The position numbers were made by a program, and so were the translations under genes. From contig NZ_JBAWSY010000002.1 of NCBI RefSeq assembly GCF_037104765.1, positions 248,001-312,000 of the forward strand: a DNA stretch of 64,000 nt, given 5' to 3'. The stretch is from Psychrobacillus mangrovi (GTDB lineage: Bacteria > Bacillota > Bacilli > Bacillales_A > Planococcaceae). How positions within the stretch are numbered: the first letter of the stretch is position 1; each line of letters opens with the position of its first letter. The notes beneath the pieces are model-generated. The model was not told the DNA's origin. It did no database searches and was given only the letters and a program-made list of their open reading frames with translations. This document shows, piece after piece, positions 34,626 through 43,160 of this stretch.

Positions 34626-35339
34626 TTAATGGTCAGACGACACTTTATGTGACATATAAACCATTGTTAACATAACGAAAATGAACGCTTGGATTCCGCC
34701 TATGAATAGGGAGAAACCTTGCCATGCCATTGCTGGGAGAATTGCTCCAACAAAGCCGAAAATACTAGAAGTTGCTAATCCTGCGATCAGTCCTAAAAGA
34801 ACTTCCCCCGCATAGATGTTACCGTATAGACGAAGACCGAGTGTCAACGTATTTGCAAATTCTTCTATAATCTTTAATGGAAATAAAAACGGAAGTGGTT
34901 TTAAATATGTATCTACATTATATTGTTTAAAACCTTTCATTTGAATTCCATAGTAGTGCGTTAAAACGATAATCATTACGGATAATGTCATTGCAACCGT
35001 TGGATCTGCTGTTGGTGATTTCCACCAAAGAACCCCATCATACGTGATGGCAAATGGAAGACCTAAAACGTTTGCTACTGCAATAAACATAATTAGCGTG
35101 ATCCCAAGTACATGGAAACGCCCACCTGTTTTCCAGTCAAAGTTGCTCTTAATAATGCCCTTGACGAAATCCATAATCCACTCCATGAAGTTCTGCATAC
35201 CAGTCGGTCTCATTTTCAAGTTTCTTGTCGCAATATAAGCAATTAAGAATACGATAAGTGTAGTTATCGCAAGCATTAAAATGTTTGACCAGTTTCCATA
35301 GAGTCCTAAAAACTTGAACGTTGGATTTGCATGTTCCAC
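34626..35339 (-). CDS. atpB: ATP synthase Fo a subunit
   Basis: A 237-residue membrane subunit with five or six helices. The essential Arg in ANTLTLGLRLYGNIYAGE forms the proton channel with the c-ring. GAGGTGAATGA precedes the ATG. Full length. Confidence 0.97.
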   Translation of the reverse strand: MEHANPTFKFLGLYGNWSNILMLAITTLIVFLIAYIATRNLKMRPTGMQNFMEWIMDFVKGIIKSNFDWKTGGRFHVLGITLIMFIAVANVLGLPFAITYDGVLWWKSPTADPTVAMTLSVMIIVLTHYYGIQMKGFKQYNVDTYLKPLPFLFPLKIIEEFANTLTLGLRLYGNIYAGEVLLGLIAGLATSSIFGFVGAILPAMAWQGFSLFIGGIQAFIFVMLTMVYMSHKVSSDH

Positions 35340-35371
35340 GATTCATTCACCTCTCTTTCACAATCTCATAG

Positions 35372-35740
35372 TTAATATCTTGCATGAAACACAATTCTTT
35401 CTACTAATAGTAGAATATAGGGAATCATTAATCCGATAACTGCGCTGACAAGATGGATATATTCTGGAAATGAAATAGCGATTGCAGCAACCGCAACGCC
35501 TGAAGCGAAGCGAATAGTTGAACCGAGACTTGCTCGTCCTTTTCCATTTGTCAACACTCGATCAAATTTCTCCATTCTACGTAATAGAATCCAGAAATTA
35601 TACAGACCAAATAATGAACCTACTGCTAAGCCCGCAAATATTGTTGAGTATGGGGTAAATCCCCAACCTAGCGCACATGCTACGAGCAAAAAAAATATGT
35701 ACTTTTTCTGCTTCGTAAAAATAAGTTGCATTTCCTTCAT
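35372..35740 (-). CDS. atpI: ATP synthase protein I (AtpI)
   Basis: A 122-residue membrane protein with four hydrophobic helices, at the head of the operon after the damaged atpZ. AtpI assists assembly or stability of the c-ring and is often non-essential. GGAGACTGAAGACCC precedes the ATG. Confidence 0.88.
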   Translation of the reverse strand: MKEMQLIFTKQKKYIFFLLVACALGWGFTPYSTIFAGLAVGSLFGLYNFWILLRRMEKFDRVLTNGKGRASLGSTIRFASGVAVAAIAISFPEYIHLVSAVIGLMIPYILLLVERIVFHARY

Positions 35741-35759
35741 GGGTCTTCAGTCTCCTGAA

Positions 35760-35966
35760 TCATATTTTCGAATGGTAGTAATGATAGCAAACACACCAAC
35801 CAAAAAGGCCAGTAAGTAAACATATTACTAAAAAAAACGGAGTGGTTCCGTAGGTTTCATCTATTCACATCACTGTGAATATACCTATTAAGATGGAACC
35901 TACAAGCTGTGAGAGAATCGCAGTATACATTGCTATCCCTTGTAACGGACGTCTATTTGGACGCAT
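35760..35966 (-). pseudogene. atpZ: AtpZ, interrupted by an in-frame TGA
   Basis: The frame opens with ATG after GAGGATTC and reads MRPNRRPLQGIAMYTAILSQ and LVGSILIGIFTVM, like AtpZ-family proteins. TGA follows at 35865-35867. The same frame then continues IDETYGTTPFFLVICLLTGL to a TGA at 35760. AtpZ homologs usually have Trp before the (I/L)D pair, so one TGG to TGA change explains the interruption. AtpZ forms small membrane hairpins upstream of atpI. The second half keeps its hydrophobic helix, so the lesion looks recent, or is a sequencing error. Confidence 0.75.
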
Positions 35967-36209
35967 AAAAGAATCCTCACGTTTTTTCCTTTATAAGTAA
36001 AAACTGTGAATCTAGTAGAAAGTTGATACGACAAGTGTTTCGAGCATGAAACCCCTATCATTGTTATCCTTTGTAAGCATACAATAGGGGAAAAATGATG
36101 TCAATTAGATGTAGTGAAATTCTTCACATATACTTCACAATTGACATTTTATCGACAAATTTAAAGAAAGTAGATTTGAGAATAATACTAATCGGATCGA
36201 TTTACCCAT

Positions 36210-36839
36210 TTATTTCGTGCCGAACAATCTGTCTCCCGCATCTCCTAATCCAGGAACAATATAGCCATGATCATTTAGTTTTTCATCTAATGCTGCAATG
36301 TAAATATCTACATCTGGATGAGCTTTCTTCAATGCATCTACACCCTCTGGAGCAGCAATCAAACACATAAACTTAATGCTCGTTGCACCACGTTTTTTCA
36401 AAGAGTTAACTGCCTCAATTGCAGACCCCCCTGTTGCAAGCATAGGATCTACTAATATGAAATCACGTTCTGCAACATCTGCAGGAAGCTTCACATAGTA
36501 TTCAACTGGTTGCAATGTTTCTGGATCACGATAAAGACCGATATGTCCAACCTTAGCAGCTGGGATAAGTTTTAAAATCCCATCTATCATCCCAATACCT
36601 GCACGTAATATAGGAACAATTCCTATTTTCTTTCCTGCAAGTACTTTAGAAGTCGTGTTTTGTACAGGAGTTTCTACTTCTGTCTCCTCTAACGGTAAAT
36701 CACGTGTTATCTCAAACGCCATTAGTGTCGCAACCTCGTCTACGAGTTCACGAAACTCCTTTGTTCCAGTGTTTACATCACGGATATATGTAAGTTTGTG
36801 TTGAATAAGTGGGTGATCAAATACAAATACTTTTGGCAT
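36210..36839 (-). CDS. upp: Uracil phosphoribosyltransferase
   Basis: A 209-residue enzyme converting uracil and PRPP to UMP for pyrimidine salvage. The PRPP-binding segment FILVDPMLATGGSA and the C-terminal uracil-binding YIVPGLGDAGDRLFGTK are intact. It is upstream of the atp operon, as in B. subtilis, with 243 bp between upp and atpZ. GAAGGAGATA precedes the ATG. Confidence 0.97.
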   Translation of the reverse strand: MPKVFVFDHPLIQHKLTYIRDVNTGTKEFRELVDEVATLMAFEITRDLPLEETEVETPVQNTTSKVLAGKKIGIVPILRAGIGMIDGILKLIPAAKVGHIGLYRDPETLQPVEYYVKLPADVAERDFILVDPMLATGGSAIEAVNSLKKRGATSIKFMCLIAAPEGVDALKKAHPDVDIYIAALDEKLNDHGYIVPGLGDAGDRLFGTK

Positions 36840-36878
36840 ATGGCGTATCTCCTTCTCGATTTATTTGCAATTCTATTA

Positions 36879-36884
36879 ATTATA
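36879..36884 (-). promoter_or_regulatory. Possible upp -10 box
   Basis: TATAAT on the minus strand, preceded by TGG (extended -10), lies about 40 bp upstream of the upp start. No good -35 is visible. Confidence 0.4.
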
Positions 36885-37154
36885 CCAAAAAAAGTTGACT
36901 ACATACAGTAATCCTACGTTCTTAATATTGCGTCTATTTTTCGTTGACATAGGTTTGTAAAAATATTGACCTTGACTGAATGCGACAACTTTATTTCGTA
37001 CTCCTCACATACTGCCCAATAGTCTTTTTATACATTCATTTGAAAATAAAATATAGGTGTATGAAGCTATTTTCCATAGGCTGTAGAAAGACTTGAACAT
37101 AAATTAGTCTTTCTGAAGTCTACCGATTAGTAAGAGTAATAGTACGGAAGAATG

Positions 37155-37312
37155 AATGGTACAAAATGGTAAAAAAATGCTATATGGTCAGAAAACTTTT
37201 TATGTGGACAGAAAAAATTTTATACGGACAGAAATTCATTTATCCGGACACATAGTTTATCTATTCGGTTAGAAATAATTTTATACGGACGGAAAGGTAG
37301 GAAAGGCTTACC
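37155..37312 (+). repeat. GGACAGAAA repeat array (about 20-bp period)
   Basis: Six degenerate units of the type (TAT)A(C/T)GGACAGAAA(A)NNNTTTT follow at 20-21-bp spacing. Cores are diverged (GGTCAGAAA, GGACACATA, GGTTAGAAA, GGACGGAAA). The period resembles the GGTCTCG family but the sequence differs. Confidence 0.75.
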
Positions 37313-37346
37313 AGTTAGTAGATACTACTAATCTAGAAGAAAGAAC

Positions 37347-37400
37347 ACTCCTGCCGGCTTTCGTCTGTCTCGCTTTTCACGCAGGAGTCAAACGGACGCT
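37347..37400. repeat. Short GC-rich inverted element
   Basis: CTCCTGCCGG and CGCAGGAG form a stem around CTTTCGTCTG sequence, followed by CGGACGCTTCTAC. The CAGGAGTC and GGACGCTT strings recur in the composite repeat at 62.9-63.2 kb. Confidence 0.5.
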
Positions 37401-37607
37401 TCTACAAACTAATAAAATGCCACTTTATTAGTTTCTAAATACTCAGGAAGTATAATTTAAAGTAATATTAACAACAACTGGACTTTATTAAGCAACCTGG
37501 GCAGGTTTGTTGAAGAAGGAGTTACTCAAGCAGCTAACTTTGGAAGTTTCCTCAGTAAAATTTGAGTGTGAAGATTTATAAGATACAAAATAAGGAGATG
37601 TCTAATT

Positions 37608-38012
37608 ATGGAAAATATTAATTATTCAATAGAACCACCTAAAAACTTTGAGCAGTTACTAACTTTATATGAATCTTTAGGATGGAATTCGCTTAACTTA
37701 ACAATCAGTGAGTTAGAACGAATGTGTAAACAGAGTTGGTATACAATTTATGCTTTTGATCAACAAAAACTAGTAGGTATGGGACGTGTGATATCAGATG
37801 GTGTAATCACAGGAATAATATGTGGAGTTGGTGTACTACCCAGCTATCAATCAAAAGGAGTCGGGAAAGAAATGCTGAAACTGATAGTGGAACATTGTGA
37901 GCAAAATAGAGTAATCCCTCAACTTATGTGTACGGAGAGTTTGGAATCCTATTATAAAAAATTGGGATTCGAGAAATTTGCAATTGGAATGACTAAGCAA
38001 ATAAATCGGTAA
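37608..38012 (+). CDS. GNAT-family N-acetyltransferase
   Basis: A 134-residue acetyltransferase. The acetyl-CoA-binding motif A is CGVGVLPSYQSKGVGKEML (about 81-99, Q/RxxGxG/A), and the C-terminal ESLESYYKKLGFEKF is typical. The substrate is unknown. It has its own RBS (AAGGAGATG). It interrupts the upp-glyA neighbourhood, so it is an insertion relative to B. subtilis. Confidence 0.85.
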   Translation: MENINYSIEPPKNFEQLLTLYESLGWNSLNLTISELERMCKQSWYTIYAFDQQKLVGMGRVISDGVITGIICGVGVLPSYQSKGVGKEMLKLIVEHCEQNRVIPQLMCTESLESYYKKLGFEKFAIGMTKQINR

Positions 38013-38194
38013 TTTTTTATTCTAATATCAGATTAGATGTACTCATGAGCGCAACCAATTAGAGATAGTCACAATTGGACAACTTGTTTCGCAAAAACAT
38101 TTAGTTTGCCACCATAAATTTGAAGTAGTTGGCAAATCGGAATTGGCACGGTCCATTTACAGAGTGAGAATAAGTACTCTTAAGAAATATTTTA

Positions 38195-38230
38195 AAGGCA
38201 GTCGGAATGAGTTTTCATCCCAACTGCCTT
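38195..38230 (-). terminator. glyA terminator
   Basis: AAGGCAGT / ACTGCCTT with further interior pairs (GGAATG/CATCC) is followed by TTTAAAATATTTC on the minus strand. Confidence 0.8.
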
Positions 38231-38249
38231 CTTTAATATTAGTAATCTA

Positions 38250-39485
38250 TTAATTATATAATGGGAATTTAGATGTTAAAGCAGCAACACGCTCTTTAGC
38301 TTCTTTTATTACGGCTTCATCTTCATGGTTTTTCAGAAGTTTTGCAATGACTGAAGCGATTTCTTTCATTTCTTCTTCTTTAAATCCACGAGATGTAACT
38401 GCTGGAGTACCAATACGAACTCCAGATGTAATAAATGGACTTGATGTATCAAATGGAATTGTATTTTTATTCACTGTAATACCAACCTCATCTAATACGT
38501 GCTCTGCTACTTTACCTGTTAAGCCTAATGCAGAAACGTCTAAAAGCATTACGTGGTTATCCGTACCACCAGAAACGATACGAATGCCTTCTTCAGTTAA
38601 GCTATCTGCAAGAGTTTTAGCATTTGCAATCACTTGTGCTTGGTATTCTTTGAATTCAGGTTTTTGAGCTTCCCCAAATGCTACTGCTTTCGCAGCGATT
38701 ACGTGCATTAATGGTCCACCTTGAATTCCAGGGAAAATTGTTTTATCAATTTTCTTGGCAAACTCTTCTGTTGTTAAGATTAATCCACCACGTGGTCCAC
38801 GTAATGTTTTGTGTGTTGTTGAAGTTACGAAATGTGCATGTGGAACTGGATTTGGATGAAGACCAGCTGCTACTAAACCTGCGATATGAGCCATATCTAC
38901 GAATAAGTATGCTCCTACTTCATCAGCGATTTCACGGAACTTAGCGAAGTCAATTGTGCGTGAATATGCACTTGCTCCAGCTACGATCATTTTAGGTTTA
39001 TGTTCTAATGCAATTGCACGAACGTTTTCATAGTCGATCAATTCTGTTTCTTTATCTACTCCATAATCTATGAAATTATATTGAATTCCACTAAAGTTAA
39101 CTGGAGAACCATGCGTTAAATGTCCACCATGTGAAAGATTCATCCCTAAAATTGTGTCACCTTGTTGTAATGCAGTCATGTATACCGCCATATTCGCTTG
39201 AGAACCTGAATGAGGTTGAACATTTGCATGCTCAGCTCCAAAAATTTCTTTCAATCGATCACGAGCAATATTTTCCACTACGTCTACATGTTCACAGCCA
39301 CCATAGTAGCGTTTTCCCGGGTAGCCTTCTGCATATTTATTTGTCAGTACAGAGCCTTGTGCTTCCATAACTGCTTCTGATACAAAGTTTTCTGATGCAA
39401 TCAACTCGATATTTGCTTGTTGACGCTTTTTCTCCGCTTGCATAGCTTCATAAACCGCTGGATCTTGTGTTAAAATCTTTTCCAC
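38250..39485 (-). CDS. glyA: Serine hydroxymethyltransferase
   Basis: A 411-residue PLP enzyme that interconverts serine and glycine and supplies methylene-THF. The PLP lysine lies in STTHKTLRGPRGG, with ELIASENFVS and the C-terminal FPLYN intact. The frame runs upstream to 39533 and into ywlG, but a GTG at 39485 is preceded by GGAGGAGG at 7 nt spacing and gives the homologous N terminus. I therefore prefer that start. Confidence 0.95.
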   Translation of the reverse strand: MEKILTQDPAVYEAMQAEKKRQQANIELIASENFVSEAVMEAQGSVLTNKYAEGYPGKRYYGGCEHVDVVENIARDRLKEIFGAEHANVQPHSGSQANMAVYMTALQQGDTILGMNLSHGGHLTHGSPVNFSGIQYNFIDYGVDKETELIDYENVRAIALEHKPKMIVAGASAYSRTIDFAKFREIADEVGAYLFVDMAHIAGLVAAGLHPNPVPHAHFVTSTTHKTLRGPRGGLILTTEEFAKKIDKTIFPGIQGGPLMHVIAAKAVAFGEAQKPEFKEYQAQVIANAKTLADSLTEEGIRIVSGGTDNHVMLLDVSALGLTGKVAEHVLDEVGITVNKNTIPFDTSSPFITSGVRIGTPAVTSRGFKEEEMKEIASVIAKLLKNHEDEAVIKEAKERVAALTSKFPLYN

Positions 39486-39504
39486 TCTAAATCCTCCTCC
39501 AATA

Positions 39505-40050
39505 TCATCCGTAAAATGCACGTTCTCCGCCAATTAGCTTTGGACGTGTTTTCGCAATCGTAACGACTGCTTCCCCAATATGTTTCGTGGACACGCGAAT
39601 CGGCACAGCAACAGGTTTCAATTGCATGCCAATAAGGGTTTGTCCTATATCAATGCCGGCATGTGCTTGTACATGCTCGACAACTACAGGGTCTTGAAAT
39701 TGAGTGTACGCATAGGCAGACATAGAGCCACCTGCACGAACAACAGGAATAACCGAAACTTCTGGTAATCTGTAGAGAAGTTGCGTTTCTCTTTCCATTG
39801 TTATTGATCGATTTATATGTTCACAGCCTTGAAAGGCTAATTGAACTTTATTTCGATCCGCAAAAGCTTTCAATGGTCCAAATAAAACCTCTGCTACCTC
39901 TAAGCCACCAGCAGTCCCAATTTTCTCGCCGATAATTTCCGAAGTTGAACAACCAATAACAAATAAATCATTCTCTTTTAAGAACGCTTGCTGCTCAACT
40001 TCGAGTAGAAGCTGTTCTATTTGTTGTTTCCACAAATTTTTTGCTTCCAT
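39505..40050 (-). CDS. ywlG: UPF0340 family protein YwlG
   Basis: A 181-residue protein of the TIGR01440/DUF436 family, found between rpiB and glyA in Bacillales. Conserved features include VIGCSTSEIIGEKIG and FQGCEHINRS. Function is not established. It is 28 bp after rpiB and 19 bp before glyA, implying one transcript. Confidence 0.88.
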   Translation of the reverse strand: MEAKNLWKQQIEQLLLEVEQQAFLKENDLFVIGCSTSEIIGEKIGTAGGLEVAEVLFGPLKAFADRNKVQLAFQGCEHINRSITMERETQLLYRLPEVSVIPVVRAGGSMSAYAYTQFQDPVVVEHVQAHAGIDIGQTLIGMQLKPVAVPIRVSTKHIGEAVVTIAKTRPKLIGGERAFYG

Positions 40051-40078
40051 CTAAAAATCGCCTTCTTCTATTTATAAT

Positions 40079-40516
40079 TTATTTCTCTAATGCTGTGATT
40101 TTTTCTATACGGCGCTCGTGACGTCCACCTTCAAAGTCTTGTGCAAGCCAAGTTGCAACAATCTCTCTTGCAAGTCCCGGGCCTATTACTCGTTCACCCA
40201 TCGCAAGAACGTTAGAGTCATTATGACATCTTGTTGCTTTCGCAGAAAATACATCATGTACTAGTGCACATCGAATACCTTTTACTTTGTTGGCTGCAAT
40301 TGACATACCAATTCCTGTACCACAAATCAATATACCACGATCAAATTTCCCGCTTGTTACTCCTTCTGCTACTGGCATTGCAAAATCGGGATAATCTACT
40401 GAATCATCATTTTTCGGACCGAAATCCTCATAGGAAAGTCCAAGTTCTTCTAGTTGTTGAATAATTTCTTTACGGAGATTATTACCACCGTGATCGGAAG
40501 AAATCGCTATTTTCAC
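40079..40516 (-). CDS. rpiB: Ribose-5-phosphate isomerase B
   Basis: A 145-residue RpiB/LacAB enzyme. The start MKIAISSDHGGNNLRKEI and the catalytic Cys segment ILICGTGIGMSIAANK (Cys near 65) are intact. In B. subtilis the gene follows ywlE directly; here a chemoreceptor separates them. GAGGGAACGAA precedes the ATG. Confidence 0.93.
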   Translation of the reverse strand: MKIAISSDHGGNNLRKEIIQQLEELGLSYEDFGPKNDDSVDYPDFAMPVAEGVTSGKFDRGILICGTGIGMSIAANKVKGIRCALVHDVFSAKATRCHNDSNVLAMGERVIGPGLAREIVATWLAQDFEGGRHERRIEKITALEK

Positions 40517-40570
40517 TTCGTTCCCTCTTTTCTGTTAATATTCCTACTCATCATACCATTATTCTACACT

Positions 40571-40607
40571 AAAAAATACAATTCACACGATGTGAATTGT
40601 ATTTTTT
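40571..40607. terminator. Bidirectional terminator after the chemoreceptor
   Basis: A 17-bp perfect stem with a 3-nt loop, with A/T tracts on either side. It sits between the mcp stop and the rpiB start, so rpiB needs its own promoter. Confidence 0.85.
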
Positions 40608-40733
40608 GACGAATTTCTGTTATTCTCATTAAAAAACATGCTATTTCAAAATAGTTAACATTGAAAACCGAACATTAAATAAAAAATAAATAACATTATT
40701 CGCTTTTTCTGCATTAAAGCAAAATGTATCTAT

Positions 40734-42038
40734 TTATTTTGTATTGCAATCAAACAGGCTAATCACTTTATATAATTCTTCGGATTGCTTCTTAAGATCA
40801 ACTGATAAATGATCAATCTCTTCAATAGAACGAGCTTGTTCATCAGTAGCACTTCTTACTTCTTCTGCTCCAGCGGATGTTTCTTCAGCAATTGCAGCAA
40901 CCTCTTGAGATTGTCGTGCTGTACTTTCAATATTCATTAACTGCTTTTCAACAAGTGAAGAAATTTCTTCAACGGATTCGGCCATGTCATGAATTTTATT
41001 GGACATACCTTCAACCGCCTCGTTTGTCTCAGAAACACGCTTCGCTTCACCTACAGCAAAACTTACCTGATTCGTCATTTGTTGTACGACTGTTTGTACA
41101 TCTGACTGGATAGCTAGAATAAGCTCAGAGATCCCTTGAACCGCCTTAGCACTTTCATCCGCTAGTTTGCGGACTTCTTCGGCTACCACTGCAAATCCTT
41201 TTCCATGCTCTCCTGCACGTGCAGCTTCAATTGATGCATTCAATGCAAGCAGGTTCGTTTGAGCAGCGATACTTCCAACTAACTGAATAATACTTTCTAC
41301 TTTTCCAGCGTTTTCTTCTAATTGATGCACGTTTCCTAGTGCTGCCTCACTACCCGAAGCAATCTTCTGGATCCCATCGACAAGTGATTGTATAGCTTGT
41401 GTAGTTTGGGCTAGTCCATGAATCATTTCTTGTGATTGCACGGAAGATTTTTCAGCACGTTTATTCACTTCTGAAGCAAGCATTCTAACATCTTCTACAG
41501 ATTCAGCTGTTTCTTGTACCGCTATCGCTGATTGTTCTGCACCTTGCGAGATTTGTGCAATTGTACTTGCAATTGCCTCTGCTTGTTCAGATGCCACCGA
41601 TGATTGTGATGATAGTTGTTGAACTGTATTATTTGTCTTCTCAAAATTGTTTTCAATACTTTGAACCATTTCTCTTAAATTCACAAGCATTGCTTGGAAT
41701 GCAACTGCTACGGATTGAATCTCATCTTGGGATTTTGGAACTTCCACGTCCACTCCAATTTTTCCTTCTGAAGCTAAATTCGCAACTTTTTCTAAATTAA
41801 ATAAAGGCTTAATAATTAATCCACTAAAAAAGTAAGCCAATATTCCCGACCATACAATACCTAGAGCGTACATAGCAATCTCAAAAAGTAAAGATTCGGT
41901 AGTAGGCTCAAAAATAAGTGGTTGTATAAAATTAATAAAAACCGCACTTGTCGTGTATGTAATTAAAGCTAAAACAGTGACAAAAAATACAATTTTCTTT
42001 TGTATCCCGAAAGCATACTTCTTCTTTTGTTCTTTCAT
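40734..42038 (-). CDS. Methyl-accepting chemotaxis protein, no periplasmic ligand domain
   Basis: A 434-residue receptor with two close N-terminal transmembrane helices (about 17-37 and 48-72) joined by a short loop, then a HAMP (about 73-125) and a full MCP signalling hairpin. The tip carries ASIEAARAGEHGKGFAVVAE and the CheA/CheW-binding EVRKLADES. The missing extracellular sensor domain suggests sensing of membrane state or of partners. It starts 2 bp after ywlE, so co-transcription is likely. It is an insertion relative to the B. subtilis ywlE-rpiB junction. Confidence 0.88.
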   Translation of the reverse strand: MKEQKKKYAFGIQKKIVFFVTVLALITYTTSAVFINFIQPLIFEPTTESLLFEIAMYALGIVWSGILAYFFSGLIIKPLFNLEKVANLASEGKIGVDVEVPKSQDEIQSVAVAFQAMLVNLREMVQSIENNFEKTNNTVQQLSSQSSVASEQAEAIASTIAQISQGAEQSAIAVQETAESVEDVRMLASEVNKRAEKSSVQSQEMIHGLAQTTQAIQSLVDGIQKIASGSEAALGNVHQLEENAGKVESIIQLVGSIAAQTNLLALNASIEAARAGEHGKGFAVVAEEVRKLADESAKAVQGISELILAIQSDVQTVVQQMTNQVSFAVGEAKRVSETNEAVEGMSNKIHDMAESVEEISSLVEKQLMNIESTARQSQEVAAIAEETSAGAEEVRSATDEQARSIEEIDHLSVDLKKQSEELYKVISLFDCNTK

Positions 42039-42040
42039 CC

Positions 42041-42481
42041 CTAATCCCCCTGAAGTTTTTTCACTAGTTCATCAGTTAATGTATTCAATTCTTGATATGT
42101 GGTTTCATATGTACGTAAATCTCCACCATATGGATCAGATACGTCATGTACATCTTGGGGAGTTACATACTCTGTGTACATATAGGCTTTTGATATCGCA
42201 TGTGGAAATGCAAAAATAATTGCTTGTTTATGGGATGCCGTCATCGTTAATATGATATCCGCCCAGTCAACTATTTGTTCATTTAATGCAGATGATTTAT
42301 GTTCAAATGGGATAGATTCACTTTCTAATACTTTTTGCCCATTCGAAGACATACTACCTCCATCCATCGCATAAATACCTGCAGAACGAACCTCCACACC
42401 ATCTAAATGACGTGCTCTTAATAATGCCTCCGCTATTGGACTTCGACATGTATTTCCTGTGCAAACAAATAATATATTCAT
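42041..42481 (-). CDS. ywlE: Protein-arginine phosphatase YwlE
   Basis: A 146-residue low-molecular-weight phosphatase. The P-loop CTGNTCRSP gives nucleophile Cys7 and Thr11, the residue that selects phosphoarginine, and Asp116 (SDPYGG) is the general acid. It reverses McsB arginine phosphorylation that marks proteins for ClpCP. The next upstream gene is mntP-like, as in B. subtilis. Confidence 0.9.
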   Translation of the reverse strand: MNILFVCTGNTCRSPIAEALLRARHLDGVEVRSAGIYAMDGGSMSSNGQKVLESESIPFEHKSSALNEQIVDWADIILTMTASHKQAIIFAFPHAISKAYMYTEYVTPQDVHDVSDPYGGDLRTYETTYQELNTLTDELVKKLQGD

Positions 42482-42573
42482 CGTACTAATTCCCCATCTC
42501 TATTATATAATAAAAAGTCCTATAATTGTTTTAAATTTTGTGATTAATTTTGACTATATTGTGTGAAACTGCT

Positions 42574-43077
42574 TTAAATATTTTGTAACGTTAAAATTCC
42601 CATTATCAATAATATCAGTCCCGCAAATCTCATGATAAAAGCTCGGTTCATTATTGCATGCTTGTATATAATATTTTGCGCAATAAAAACAGCCAAAAAC
42701 GAAAAAATTCCAGAGCTGAGTATGAATATCAACTTCTCTACTTTTAGCATACCAAATGAAATACTTACTGAAAAGGTATCAATACTTGCTACAACGGCCA
42801 GAAGAAACGGAGAGAAAAGAGGAGCTTGTTTAGGAGATTGCGTTAGAATCATTTGTAAACCCACTAATGATAGAAGAACTCCAGATAAATATGGGCTTGC
42901 ATACTGTAAATAATTCTGCACGATAATCCCGGCATAATAACCGATTAAAGGAAAAAGCATATGTAATGCTGCAACCCATGCAGCAAGAGTGAATACTTGT
43001 TTTCTATAAGATACAAGAGAAAACAATATTAATACATCTACAGACATTAGTACACCAGCCAAAATTTCACGCCACAA
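42574..43077 (-). CDS. mntP: MntP-like manganese efflux pump (YwlD)
   Basis: A 167-residue, six-helix protein with two DUF204-type halves. The second half carries the motif ASIDTFSVSISFGM, while the first has only a diverged form (LMSVDVLILFSL). Position next to ywlC and ywlE matches B. subtilis ywlD. Manganese export is inferred from the family. No yybP-ykoY riboswitch is visible upstream. Confidence 0.75.
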   Translation of the reverse strand: MWREILAGVLMSVDVLILFSLVSYRKQVFTLAAWVAALHMLFPLIGYYAGIIVQNYLQYASPYLSGVLLSLVGLQMILTQSPKQAPLFSPFLLAVVASIDTFSVSISFGMLKVEKLIFILSSGIFSFLAVFIAQNIIYKHAIMNRAFIMRFAGLILLIMGILTLQNI

Positions 43078-43160
43078 AAAAATCTCCCCCGTCCATTTGC
43101 ATAATTAACTATATGCAAACTATTAGGAGAGAATACACTCAGACTGTCAGAGAAACACTT

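Larger units (their letters stand above)
36840..37607. other. 768-bp intergenic region between upp and the GNAT gene
   Basis: From left to right: a likely upp promoter, about 270 bp without visible structure, the GGACAGAAA repeat array (37155-37312), a GC-rich inverted segment (37347-37400) and an AT-rich leader before the GNAT gene. No further gene is visible. Confidence 0.6.

Noticed and set aside
39486..39533. Longer glyA start overlapping ywlG
   Set aside because: The added residues are not conserved, and GGAGGAGG is placed for the GTG at 39485.
43078..43160. Manganese riboswitch upstream of the mntP-like gene
   Set aside because: The 83-bp leader holds only a short AT-rich hairpin, without the conserved yybP-ykoY loops.
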